A stretch of DNA of 15,525 nt from an uncultured Lachnospiraceae bacterium (GTDB taxonomy: Bacteria > Bacillota_A > Clostridia > Lachnospirales > Lachnospiraceae): the NCBI GenBank assembly GCA_910587495.1, contig CAJUMT010000069.1, forward strand, positions 1 through 15,525, given 5' to 3'. The notes under the pieces are model-generated. The model made no database searches, was not told the origin of the DNA, and was given only the letters and a program-made list of their open reading frames with translations. Both the position numbers and the translations under genes were made by a program. Below, piece after piece: positions 7,636 through 14,911 of this stretch. Each line of letters starts with the position of its first letter. Positions within the stretch are counted from its first letter, which is position 1.

Positions 7636-8985
7636 ATGAGTTTTATGATGGCTTTTGGATGGGCAAGTATTATGCTTCTGATCGGAGTATTTTTACGATC
7701 CAGGATTACTGTTTTAAAAAATATGCTTGTTCCGGCAAGCGTGATTGCCGGTATTTTGGGAATCGTTTTTATGAATGCCATGGATGGTATGCATATTAGT
7801 ACAGGTACAGACACTGATATGTTTACCTCCATTGTCAATCATCTGTTTACCGTTTCATTTATCTCAATCAGTTTAACCGGCACTTCTGAAAACAACCGCG
7901 CAAAAAATACTTTTAAAGGCGCTGTGGGCATGGGGCTTGTGTGGTGTTTTTTATATGCGTTGACCCCGTTACTTTCCTTTGGTATTGTCTGCCTTCTGGG
8001 GCAGCGCGTAAACATGAATGGCATTTATGGAATGCTGATCCAGTTTGCTTTCTGCCAGGGACCCGGACAATCCGCATCTTATGGTATAATTTTTGAGCAA
8101 TATGGGTGGGAACATGCCGCTATGGTGGCCATTGCCCTTTCCGCAATCGGCTTTGTCGCCGCTTTCCTTGTGGGGATTCCCGCGGCAAAAGCCGGCATAA
8201 AGCATGGGCTTGCAAAAAACAGCAGAAAAATTGACGACGTAATTTTAAAAGGTTATTTTACTGAAAAGGAACAAGTCGATACAAAGATAAAAGATACCAC
8301 CTGCAACAGCAATATCGAGACATTGGCATTCCATCTTGCCATTATCGGCTTATGTTATGTATTGGCTGTGGGAATCGCAAAGGTACTTTCGTTGTTACCC
8401 GGATTTTTTGGGGCGTCCATGAGCGGCATGATGTTTATGAACGGTATGTATGCAGCCTATATCGTTAAATTTATTATGAAAAAATTGAACCTGGATTTTC
8501 TTCTGGACAATACTCTTCAGAATAAGATTACAGGATGGACGGCAGACTATCTTGTAGTATGCGCGTTTATGTCCGTATCTGTCACGATCATCAGCGCATG
8601 GCTTATGCCTATTATGGCGGTTGCTGTATGTATGACATTCGTTACTTTTATCGTTTGCTTCTATTTTGGGCAAAGATTTGGGGGAAGCAATGATTTTGAG
8701 AGAACGCTTGGTATGTATGGAATGTGTACAGGAACGGTTCCCAGCGGCATAACTTTAGTCCGTATTGTCGATCCGGAATTCAGGACGTCCACAGGCATTG
8801 AATTAGGCGCGTGTAATCTGGTCATGCTGGCCAGCACGCCTGTATACCTTTTGATTCTGGCGTACGCCTCCAACAGCATCAGCCTTCCTATTACGCTCGG
8901 CGGATTGGCTCTGTGCGCAATAGTATATCTCGTTCTGCTAAAAGTATGTCGTTTATGGGGAAAAAAATCTTTCAATTGGAAATAA
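7636..8985 (+). CDS. GltS-like sodium/glutamate-type symporter (ESS family)
   Basis: A 449-residue inner-membrane transporter with about 11-12 helices in two similar halves. The first-half re-entrant region CQGPGQSASYG (residues 140-150), followed by YGWEHAAMVAIALSAIGFVAAFLVGIP, and the second-half TGTVPSGITLVRIVDPE (about 370-390) correspond to the glycine-rich pore motifs of the glutamate:sodium symporter family. The motif sequences differ from Escherichia coli GltS, so the substrate may be another dicarboxylate, an amino acid or an N-substituted amino acid. GGAGG lies eight bases before ATG. The amidohydrolase starts 14 bases after its stop, so transporter and enzyme probably share a substrate: import, then hydrolysis. 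Confidence 0.87.
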   Translation: MSFMMAFGWASIMLLIGVFLRSRITVLKNMLVPASVIAGILGIVFMNAMDGMHISTGTDTDMFTSIVNHLFTVSFISISLTGTSENNRAKNTFKGAVGMGLVWCFLYALTPLLSFGIVCLLGQRVNMNGIYGMLIQFAFCQGPGQSASYGIIFEQYGWEHAAMVAIALSAIGFVAAFLVGIPAAKAGIKHGLAKNSRKIDDVILKGYFTEKEQVDTKIKDTTCNSNIETLAFHLAIIGLCYVLAVGIAKVLSLLPGFFGASMSGMMFMNGMYAAYIVKFIMKKLNLDFLLDNTLQNKITGWTADYLVVCAFMSVSVTIISAWLMPIMAVAVCMTFVTFIVCFYFGQRFGGSNDFERTLGMYGMCTGTVPSGITLVRIVDPEFRTSTGIELGACNLVMLASTPVYLLILAYASNSISLPITLGGLALCAIVYLVLLKVCRLWGKKSFNWK

Positions 8986-8999
8986 ACAGGAGATCAAAA

Positions 9000-10613
9000 A
9001 TGGAAAAAATCTATTATAATGGCAAAATATTGACAATGAGTCGTAAGAACGGCCTGGAAGCCGCTGCACAGGCGCCAGAGGCTGTCTTTGTTAAAGACGG
9101 AATCATTGCAGGAATCGGCGATACCCGGAAGCTTTCAGAAATAGCACCCGGCGCTTCTAAATATGATCTGGAAGGCAAATGCCTGATGCCGGCTTTTATT
9201 GACGCACACAGCCATTTTGTCATGAATGGGCAGATGGCTTTGTGTGCAAACCTCTCAGACTGTGCGTCTTATGAGGATATTATCCATACATTAAAATCCT
9301 ATATAGATAAAGAAAATATCAAAGAAAACCAGGCGGTACTGGGCTTCGGCTATGACCATAATTTTTTAAAAGAAGGCGGACAGCCTGACAAACGCGTTCT
9401 GGATCAGGTCAGTACAAAAATCCCCATATTTATCCTTCACATATCAGCACATTTAGGCTGTGCCAATAGTGCGGCGCTTGCACTGGCGCAAATTACGGCG
9501 TCCACGCCTGACCCGGTCGGCGGCGTTATAGGCAGGCTGTCTGACAGCATGGAACCAAGCGGTTACCTGGAAGAAGCAGGCATACAGATTCTTCAGGCAG
9601 CGATTGCGCCGATGATAAAAGCAGATCCTGCAAAAATGATGGAACATATGCAGAAAATATACCTGGAAAACGGCGTTACTACTGCCCAGGACGGAGCTTC
9701 TACTGCAAAGGATTTACAAATGCTGACACAGATGGCCGACGCGCATATGCTGGCGATGGATGTAGTCGCTTATCCTTTGATGTCCGCCGACGGACAAAAA
9801 ATCGTATCGGAGAATCCTCACTTGTGTCAAGGCTATAAAGATCATGTAAAAATCGGCGGATATAAGCTGGTGCTTGACGGCTCTCCCCAAGGGCGTTCCG
9901 CCTGGATGTCCGAACCTTATCTGGGAGGAGAAGAAGGATACTGCAGTTATCCCTGGATGGAAGATGCAAAAGTGGAAAAATATGTACAGCAGGCAGTATC
10001 TGAACACCGTCAGATTCTGGCGCACTGCAATGGCGACGCTGCCAGTGAACAGTTTTTAAACGCTTACGAAAAAGCGCTGGAGATAACCTGCATCAAGGAT
10101 GATTTACGCCCTGTCATGATCCATTGCCAGACAGTGCGTAATGACCAACTGGACCGTATGGCACAGCTGCATATGATCGCTTCTGTTTTTGTCGGCCATG
10201 TATGGTATTGGGGGGATGTGCATAAAAGAAATTTCGGGGAAAAACGCGGAAATCATATCAGTCCTGTAAAAGATGCGCTTAAAAGAGGTATCCATGTGAA
10301 TTTTCATCAGGATACCCCTGTGACAAAACCAGATATGCTGCACTCCGTCTGGTGCGCAGTGAACAGGCTGAGCCGCGGCAATGACGTAATCGGCGCCGAC
10401 CAGAAAATTTCCGTATATGACGCGCTTCGGGCTGTTACTATAGAAGCGGCCTATGAATATTTTGAAGAAGATACCAAAGGCTCGATCGAAGTCGGCAAAC
10501 GGGCAGACCTGGTCATCCTGGATCAATCGCCACTGGATATAGATCCGATGAAAATTAAAGAGATTAAAGTGCTTGAGACGATTAAAGATGGCATTACGGT
10601 TTTCTCCGTCTGA
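9000..10613 (+). CDS. Amidohydrolase family 3 (YtcJ-like) metal-dependent hydrolase
   Basis: A 537-residue cytoplasmic enzyme of the amidohydrolase-3 group, which cleaves amide-type bonds (N-substituted formamides, N-acyl compounds) with bound metal. Domain order is typical: a small N-terminal beta-sandwich (MEKIYYNGKILTM), then the TIM barrel beginning PAFIDAHSHF with metal-binding His70 and His72. Further hallmarks are DGSPQGRSAWM (~292), AHCNGDAASEQFL (~341), IHCQTVR (~372), HQDTPV (~435) and a closing GSIEVGKRADLVILD. AGGAG lies seven bases before the ATG at 9000; an upstream ATG at 8913 lies inside the symporter gene and is rejected. The natural substrate is unknown; association with a GltS-like symporter suggests an N-modified amino or dicarboxylic acid. 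Its last 16 codons are duplicated at 11385-11430. Confidence 0.9.
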   Translation: MEKIYYNGKILTMSRKNGLEAAAQAPEAVFVKDGIIAGIGDTRKLSEIAPGASKYDLEGKCLMPAFIDAHSHFVMNGQMALCANLSDCASYEDIIHTLKSYIDKENIKENQAVLGFGYDHNFLKEGGQPDKRVLDQVSTKIPIFILHISAHLGCANSAALALAQITASTPDPVGGVIGRLSDSMEPSGYLEEAGIQILQAAIAPMIKADPAKMMEHMQKIYLENGVTTAQDGASTAKDLQMLTQMADAHMLAMDVVAYPLMSADGQKIVSENPHLCQGYKDHVKIGGYKLVLDGSPQGRSAWMSEPYLGGEEGYCSYPWMEDAKVEKYVQQAVSEHRQILAHCNGDAASEQFLNAYEKALEITCIKDDLRPVMIHCQTVRNDQLDRMAQLHMIASVFVGHVWYWGDVHKRNFGEKRGNHISPVKDALKRGIHVNFHQDTPVTKPDMLHSVWCAVNRLSRGNDVIGADQKISVYDALRAVTIEAAYEYFEEDTKGSIEVGKRADLVILDQSPLDIDPMKIKEIKVLETIKDGITVFSV

Positions 10614-10618
10614 AACTG
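10568..10618 (+). repeat. 51-bp direct repeat, copy 1 (amidohydrolase 3' end)
   Basis: These bases encode VLETIKDGITVFSV, the stop and the next few bases of the amidohydrolase gene. They match 11385-11435 at 48 of 51 positions in direct orientation. Beyond the stop both copies also keep a GAAACT...AGTTTC hairpin (here 10618-10637, 8-base loop), so homology extends about 20 bases further with an indel. The two copies flank the toxin-antitoxin module. Confidence 0.93.
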
Positions 10619-10646
10619 AAACTGATGAAAAAGTTTCTGAATTGCT

Positions 10647-11054
10647 TTACACAAGCAAAACACATTTCTCATTATAGAATGGAAACAGAGAATCATGAGT
10701 GATAAATTTTAATCCGTCCACCTTTGCCTGAGACAACATAATTCTACCAAAGGGATCATTATGAGGCGGCGCATCATACGGCCTTGCCAATGTTTCCAAC
10801 CCATAGACATGGCGGTCGTAAACCGGAAGCATTTCAAACCCTGAATCTATGCACTTTTCCGAAAAATTTCGTCCATCAATACACATTTTATCAGGGCGAG
10901 CCATATGCTTAATTGCTATCTCCCACACAGATGCCGTACTATAATAAATCTGATTGCGCTCGTCCTCAATGATTTCCCTTGCTTTTTTGGATAATTTTAC
11001 ATTATTTTCCAACGTCCACAAAATAATATGTGTGTCTAACAAAACTCTCATCAT
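10647..11054 (-). CDS. VapC-like PIN-domain toxin
   Basis: A 135-residue PIN-domain protein, the normal VapC length, expected to be a magnesium-dependent RNase that arrests growth by cutting tRNA or rRNA when its antitoxin is lost. The four acidic active-site residues are present: Asp7 (LLDTHIILW), Glu45 (SVWEIAIK), Asp100 (HNDPFGR) and Asp121 (THD). The HxDPFxR motif places it in the VapC subgroup often annotated with that signature. Its ATG overlaps the antitoxin stop in an ATGA arrangement, the usual antitoxin-first coupling. It converges on the amidohydrolase gene with 33 bases between stops and is apparently intact. Confidence 0.9.
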   Translation of the reverse strand: MMRVLLDTHIILWTLENNVKLSKKAREIIEDERNQIYYSTASVWEIAIKHMARPDKMCIDGRNFSEKCIDSGFEMLPVYDRHVYGLETLARPYDAPPHNDPFGRIMLSQAKVDGLKFITHDSLFPFYNEKCVLLV

Positions 11055-11293
11055 ACTACTCCAAACATTTTTGCAATTTCATCATTATATTCATCAATGT
11101 CGTAATCCGATGCATACAGTGTTTCTCCCTCTGCAATTCCAATCCTTTTTGAAGCCTTTTTAGCAGTGTGCATACCTGTCAATGATTCATTTTTCGGCTG
11201 TATAAATATCTGCAAAAAGTTTACCAATACTTTCAAATTTTCTTCAGGCATTTCCCCTATAATTTCCATTACTTGTCTCTGTAATTCCGACAT
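11051..11293 (-). CDS. Antitoxin partner of the PIN toxin
   Basis: An 80-residue acidic protein directly upstream of the PIN toxin, sharing ATGA with it. An N-terminal helical region (SELQRQVMEIIGEMPEENLK, then VLVNFLQIF) is followed by a basic stretch and an acidic tail (DYDIDEYNDEIAKMFG) of the kind that wraps PIN toxins. The N-terminus resembles small antitoxins with a MxxLPEE-type helix rather than AbrB or RHH folds; exact family uncertain. The ATG at 11293 is chosen because AAGGGG lies eight bases upstream; a start at 11320 would precede that site. It is not similar to the Phd/YefM remnant at 5829-5909. Confidence 0.83.
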   Translation of the reverse strand: MSELQRQVMEIIGEMPEENLKVLVNFLQIFIQPKNESLTGMHTAKKASKRIGIAEGETLYASDYDIDEYNDEIAKMFGVV

Positions 11294-11318
11294 AGAAATC
11301 ACCCCTTTCCGCTTTTTC

Positions 11319-11348
11319 ATTATATATCAGATTCCCTTTAAAATGCAA
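11319..11348 (-). promoter_or_regulatory. Promoter of the toxin-antitoxin module
   Basis: On the minus strand, a perfect TATAAT (11324-11319) lies 18 bases after a weak TTGCAT (11348-11343). The antitoxin start codon is about 26 bases downstream. The promoter lies inside the segment between the two amidohydrolase repeats, so the module carries its own expression signals. Confidence 0.55.
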
Positions 11349-11384
11349 TCACTTTTTAACGGCTGTACTCCGGCAGAGAAATAG

Positions 11385-11435
11385 AGTGCTTGAGACGATT
11401 AAGGACGGCATTACGGTTTTCTCCGCCTGAAACTG
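11385..11435 (+). repeat. 51-bp direct repeat, copy 2 (orphan amidohydrolase 3' end)
   Basis: A second copy of the amidohydrolase terminus, reading VLETIKDGITVFSA and stop. The three differences from copy 1 are transitions: two silent (AAA/AAG, GAT/GAC) and one Val-to-Ala. No amidohydrolase homology is visible upstream of 11385. A short hairpin (GAAACT-GTTA-AGTTTC, 11429-11444) follows the stop. The opposite strand of this copy encodes the last codons of the PP-loop protein. Confidence 0.92.
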
Positions 11436-11665
11436 TTAAGTTTCCTCTTTATCTTTCTGACAAGCAAATGAAATGTCCGGTGTTTATATCTTTTTTTGGC
11501 TTCTTCAGACAGGTGCCATTCCATACCTGTGTTCATGGCATCATCGCATGGACCGCATAATCCGCAGGGTTTTCCGTCTATGGGAGTATGGCAGAACCAG
11601 CTAAGCTCCATAATATCAAGCCATCCGTTCTCTCTGGCTATATGTTCCTCATCCTTTTTCTCCAA
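11411..11665 (-). CDS. C-terminal part of QueC-like PP-loop protein (out of frame)
   Basis: An open frame of up to 84 residues with no convincing start of its own (TTG at 11665, no ribosome binding site seen). It holds WFCHTP...CGLCGPC, a C-x8-C-x2-C-x2-C pattern that is the zinc-site spacing of QueC enzymes, and so completes the PP-loop protein encoded at 11649-12188. The last residues (LNSFRRRKP) are very basic and are encoded antisense to the orphan amidohydrolase end, so the native C-terminus may have been replaced by the rearrangement. As it stands this part would be translated only by frameshifting or re-initiation. Confidence 0.75.
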   Translation of the reverse strand: MEKKDEEHIARENGWLDIMELSWFCHTPIDGKPCGLCGPCDDAMNTGMEWHLSEEAKKRYKHRTFHLLVRKIKRKLNSFRRRKP

Positions 11666-12188
11666 TTTGATAACCAGGAAGAATCAGATTGCCAAATACA
11701 AGATGCGCCGTCTGATTCTCCCCTTTGGGCAGAACCTGATATCTTTCCGAAAGAAAATCATTTTCCATCAAGCTAAGAAGCCCTTCTGCTTCAATTGCCT
11801 CTTCCACTTTACCATGGTATTGGTGAACCACAGAACTTTCCATCATAAGATTAAGCTTTTTGCACAGCAGGGCAAACCATTCATACTGCGTTCCCACTGC
11901 GTATTTTTTCCGAAGGTATCGAAATGCACCGCTTATTTTCTCGTCTTTGCAATTTTCTAAAATCCATTCTTTATCATAATATTGCAGAGGGCAGATCGTG
12001 GCTGCAAAACGCTTTTCCACTTTTGCAATGATCTCATTCATGGCCTTCTGCTCATACTCTGTACTGCCTCTGTCTTTGTCTATAATATAAACCGGCTGAA
12101 TCTCAATATCATACTGCGCCAGCTGGAGAAAACGGAATGTTCCGTCCCATCCGCCGGAATACAATAATGTAACTTTTTTCTTACTCAT
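11649..12188 (-). CDS. QueC-like PP-loop ATPase, N-terminal part (frameshifted)
   Basis: A 179-residue frame beginning MSKKKVTLLYSGGWDGT. SGGWDGT at residues 11-17 is the PP-loop that binds and adenylates with ATP, as in QueC (7-cyano-7-deazaguanine synthase), ExsB and related enzymes. A single-base change in the A5 run (11655-11659 on the complement) would join it in frame to 11411-11665, giving a 258-residue protein with the QueC-type four-cysteine zinc site. True QueC reads SGG-x-DS and usually neighbours other queuosine genes; here the loop is DG and the neighbours make polysaccharide, so this is probably a paralogue with another substrate. AGGAG lies seven bases before ATG, and the start overlaps the upstream membrane-protein gene by 8 bases, so they are coupled. 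The split may be real or an assembly error. Confidence 0.8.
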   Translation of the reverse strand: MSKKKVTLLYSGGWDGTFRFLQLAQYDIEIQPVYIIDKDRGSTEYEQKAMNEIIAKVEKRFAATICPLQYYDKEWILENCKDEKISGAFRYLRKKYAVGTQYEWFALLCKKLNLMMESSVVHQYHGKVEEAIEAEGLLSLMENDFLSERYQVLPKGENQTAHLVFGNLILPGYQIGEKG

Positions 12189-13599
12189 GGTTTATCTCCT
12201 GTGTTAAATCTTTAAACAAAACAAGTAAAAACATATAAAACAACATAGAATTATACAACAGATATCTGTGTAATGGCATAATAAAAAGAGAGGTCGCAGC
12301 TGCATTAGCAACTATTAATAATAAAATAGCCATCCCAATGCTTCCACATTCCATTCTTCTTTTTACAGCAGCTATAGTAAGAAAAATATAAACTATATAC
12401 AAAGCAAATGACAAAAACACAAACATTGCAGAAACCGACAAAGATACCCCAAAAAACTGTATATGTTCTGGAAATAAAGCCGTATATGCTTGTGTAGCAG
12501 GTACAATTGTCTCTAAAAATCCTGTAACCGTCCATATGCAATAAACAAAAGTGAACTCTCGCAAATGTGTTTTAAATAAAACTTTTTCCAAAGTTTTAAG
12601 ATTCTGCCTGACTGGCTGTTGCATCTGCGCCCTCTCATTTAAATGATATTTTTCTCCGTAATATGTATAATATTCTGGTAATACGCACTCCAGTATCATA
12701 TCATAAGTAATAACATCATAATACTCCGCTTTATGCTTTCCAATACCATACCAGGACAATTGGTCTTTTACTTTGTAATAGAGAGCGTTTTCTTTCTCCA
12801 TTTCTTTATAAATAGATTGAAATAGAATCCGGCAGTCATCATCTAGATCGTTAATATCTTCTTCCTGTGAAAAATACATAATATTCGCCAGCCTGTTACA
12901 ATCATAGGCATCAATATTATCCTTATTTGAGCATATAAAAGAATCATACAAAATGCCGCCTGCTATAAAAATTCCCCCGCTTAATATAGTAAGTACTAAT
13001 GAATACAGGATCTTTCTTTTCTCATGCCTGTTTATAATTATGTGAATAAAAAACACGCATACTATGAGAAGCAACATCTGTTTTCTAACTAAAGCACAGA
13101 TGAGGGCATATACATATGTCATAAACAAACTTTTATTATCCTGTTCAAGAATATATTCAAATAAATATTTACTGAATAGAAGATACAGCGAAATAGATAC
13201 CCCTTCTGACCAGATAATATTCAACATATCAGTTTTGCTCATAAGTGATGGAATTATATAAATACAAAAGCAAAGAAAATAAAGGATAATTTTAGTACCT
13301 GCCGTACGGGCAAATCTTCTGCATATAAATTCTATAAATACCGCCGCTGCAAAAACAAATAAAAGATTTTGGCCAATTATTACCATGCGAAGATAAAGAT
13401 CCTCGCCAAAAACAAACTTGAATAAATGTAAAAAACAAGGATATAAAACAGCCCTGGATCTTCGTGCCTGAATAAAGCTATTGGAATCCGGAACCAATTT
13501 TACAGGCAGGAATATTGCGAATAACACCAACATAGTTCCTATTAAAAACCATTTTAAATTATTTTTGGTGCATAGATGTTTTTTTATGAATACCGACAT
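12181..13599 (-). CDS. Polytopic membrane protein of polysaccharide operon, GT-C-like
   Basis: A 472-residue membrane protein with about 11 helices and one long soluble loop (about residues 220-340) containing SNKDNIDAYDCNRLANIMYF and ELHs-like acidic stretches, then further helices. An early outer loop carries PDSNSFIQARRSRAVLYP, where the acidic residue after the first helix resembles the placement of the catalytic Asp in GT-C glycosyltransferases. That resemblance is weak and I do not recognise the family. A strong GGAGGGGAG site lies seven bases before ATG. It lies 40 bases after the FrhB-like gene and overlaps the PP-loop gene. Base composition is clearly AT-richer than in cassette B. 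Probably acts on the lipid-linked glycan at the outer membrane face. Confidence 0.8.
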   Translation of the reverse strand: MSVFIKKHLCTKNNLKWFLIGTMLVLFAIFLPVKLVPDSNSFIQARRSRAVLYPCFLHLFKFVFGEDLYLRMVIIGQNLLFVFAAAVFIEFICRRFARTAGTKIILYFLCFCIYIIPSLMSKTDMLNIIWSEGVSISLYLLFSKYLFEYILEQDNKSLFMTYVYALICALVRKQMLLLIVCVFFIHIIINRHEKRKILYSLVLTILSGGIFIAGGILYDSFICSNKDNIDAYDCNRLANIMYFSQEEDINDLDDDCRILFQSIYKEMEKENALYYKVKDQLSWYGIGKHKAEYYDVITYDMILECVLPEYYTYYGEKYHLNERAQMQQPVRQNLKTLEKVLFKTHLREFTFVYCIWTVTGFLETIVPATQAYTALFPEHIQFFGVSLSVSAMFVFLSFALYIVYIFLTIAAVKRRMECGSIGMAILLLIVANAAATSLFIMPLHRYLLYNSMLFYMFLLVLFKDLTQEINHE

Positions 13600-13639
13600 T
13601 TTTTGCTCCCCTCCCGGACTCTATTGAGCAATAATTTTT

Positions 13640-14905
13640 TTAATTTTTCAACTTATTTGCAATCTTCTTTATATATGTTTTTAATTTCTTTTGTCTAAGT
13701 CTGCGCTTAAGTAATGCAGGTTCATTATCATATTTCATTCCAATATAAATATTATCGAGACGTTGCCTATATTCGTTTTCCTTTTGGGCCTCATTTTCTT
13801 TATTTTCTAAAACAAGATTATTTATTAAATTGATAGCGCTTCCAATCTTCTTTTCCTTCAGTTTTGAAAAAAAATAATTATCTTTTCTTTGTTCCATATG
13901 TTGACTTTTATACAAACAATCCGGATCTAATATTTTTGTTTCAAAAAGATCTCCGCAACATTCCCAAATTCTATTTCCGGCCTCAGTTCTTACGATTACA
14001 CTGCTGCTTCCACGCCAATCGTCGCTTTTTTCAACATAATTATCTCCAAGTGATATATCTGCAAACATATTCAGCTTGTCCAGACAATACAAACATCTCT
14101 CCGGTTGAAAATAACCTTTAACCTCCATCCGTACTTTATTCGGAAAGTCCATAATTTTCCCCGATTCGCATTCGATACGCACCCCTCCAGGCCAGCCTCC
14201 TACATCCTTTGTTCTGAAAAAAAGATTCTTTATTTTATCATTATCAGGGAGAAAACTATTAAAATATTTAACTACATTCATAGACATGGTTTTATCACAA
14301 AATAATCCTATGATAAAATAGTTGTCTCTGTTTAATCCATACATTGATATAACATTTAAAAACCCCTGTACAAAACATCCTGTTCCTATTAATATAACTT
14401 TTTCGTTTCGATTAGATAATATATATTTTATAGATTTTTCATGAGAAATCAGCAAATACCTTGATTTTTGCGTAGAGGAAAGCCCTTCAGGATCATCAAA
14501 CCGTTCCGTACATACCAAATGCTCCGAAAAGCTGTTATCTGCTACCAGGAATGCGCATTTATAATCGTTTATTTCCAGCAGATATTTAACTAATGTAGTG
14601 GCTACTCCTCCACTGACTGCATCATGCAATAGTCGGGAATTTTTAGTTTTTGCAATATAAATTCCCTTATATGATCCCCTCCAAAAATCTCTTCCTTCCA
14701 GACTTCCGTTTTTTAAATAGTCAACTCCCTTTCCCGGACATACTTTAAAACACTTTCCGCATGCAACACATAAATCTTTATCTATAGACGGAAGATTCAT
14801 ACCGCTTTCTTCTTTATTATTAATACATTTTTGCGGACATACGGCTTTACATATCCCACAGGAAATACACATATTCCAATCTGTTGTCAGCTGAACTGTA
14901 CTCAT
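13640..14905 (-). CDS. FrhB-like iron-sulfur protein (F420 hydrogenase/dehydrogenase beta family)
   Basis: A 421-residue cytoplasmic protein. Two 4Fe-4S ferredoxin motifs open it: C13-C16-C19-C23 and C46-C49-C52-C56, each followed by Pro. The rest matches the FrhB/FdhB-type N- and C-terminal domains, with AVSGGVATTLVKYLL, GTGCFVQGFLN and the late CLYCLDKLNMFADISLGDN. Such proteins bind flavin and reduce F420 in methanogens. In bacterial capsule loci, relatives sit next to polysaccharide pyruvyl transferase and membrane genes and their reaction is undetermined; most Clostridia lack F420. A redox step in making or modifying a sugar is plausible. It lies 6 bases after the Wzx gene, with AAAGG as ribosome binding site. 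The C-terminal ~50 residues are strongly basic (LLKRRLRQKKLKTYIKK). Confidence 0.88.
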   Translation of the reverse strand: MSTVQLTTDWNMCISCGICKAVCPQKCINNKEESGMNLPSIDKDLCVACGKCFKVCPGKGVDYLKNGSLEGRDFWRGSYKGIYIAKTKNSRLLHDAVSGGVATTLVKYLLEINDYKCAFLVADNSFSEHLVCTERFDDPEGLSSTQKSRYLLISHEKSIKYILSNRNEKVILIGTGCFVQGFLNVISMYGLNRDNYFIIGLFCDKTMSMNVVKYFNSFLPDNDKIKNLFFRTKDVGGWPGGVRIECESGKIMDFPNKVRMEVKGYFQPERCLYCLDKLNMFADISLGDNYVEKSDDWRGSSSVIVRTEAGNRIWECCGDLFETKILDPDCLYKSQHMEQRKDNYFFSKLKEKKIGSAINLINNLVLENKENEAQKENEYRQRLDNIYIGMKYDNEPALLKRRLRQKKLKTYIKKIANKLKN

Positions 14906-14911
14906 GTAGCA

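Noticed and set aside
8913..8999. 29-residue N-terminal extension of the amidohydrolase from ATG 8913
   Set aside because: It overlaps the symporter gene and lies upstream of the AGGAG site serving the ATG at 9000.
10618..10637. Hairpin GAAACT/AGTTTC after the amidohydrolase as a rho-independent terminator
   Set aside because: The stem is only 6 A/T-rich base pairs and no T-run follows, so it is too weak to call.
10568..11435. The 51-bp repeats as attL/attR of an integrative element
   Set aside because: No integrase, excisionase or transposase lies between them, and the differences follow codon positions of an amidohydrolase gene end rather than an att core.
11649..12188. Gene as true queC of queuosine synthesis
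   Set aside because: The PP-loop reads SGGWDGT instead of SGGxDS, no queD/queE/queF neighbours are seen, and it is embedded in a polysaccharide operon.
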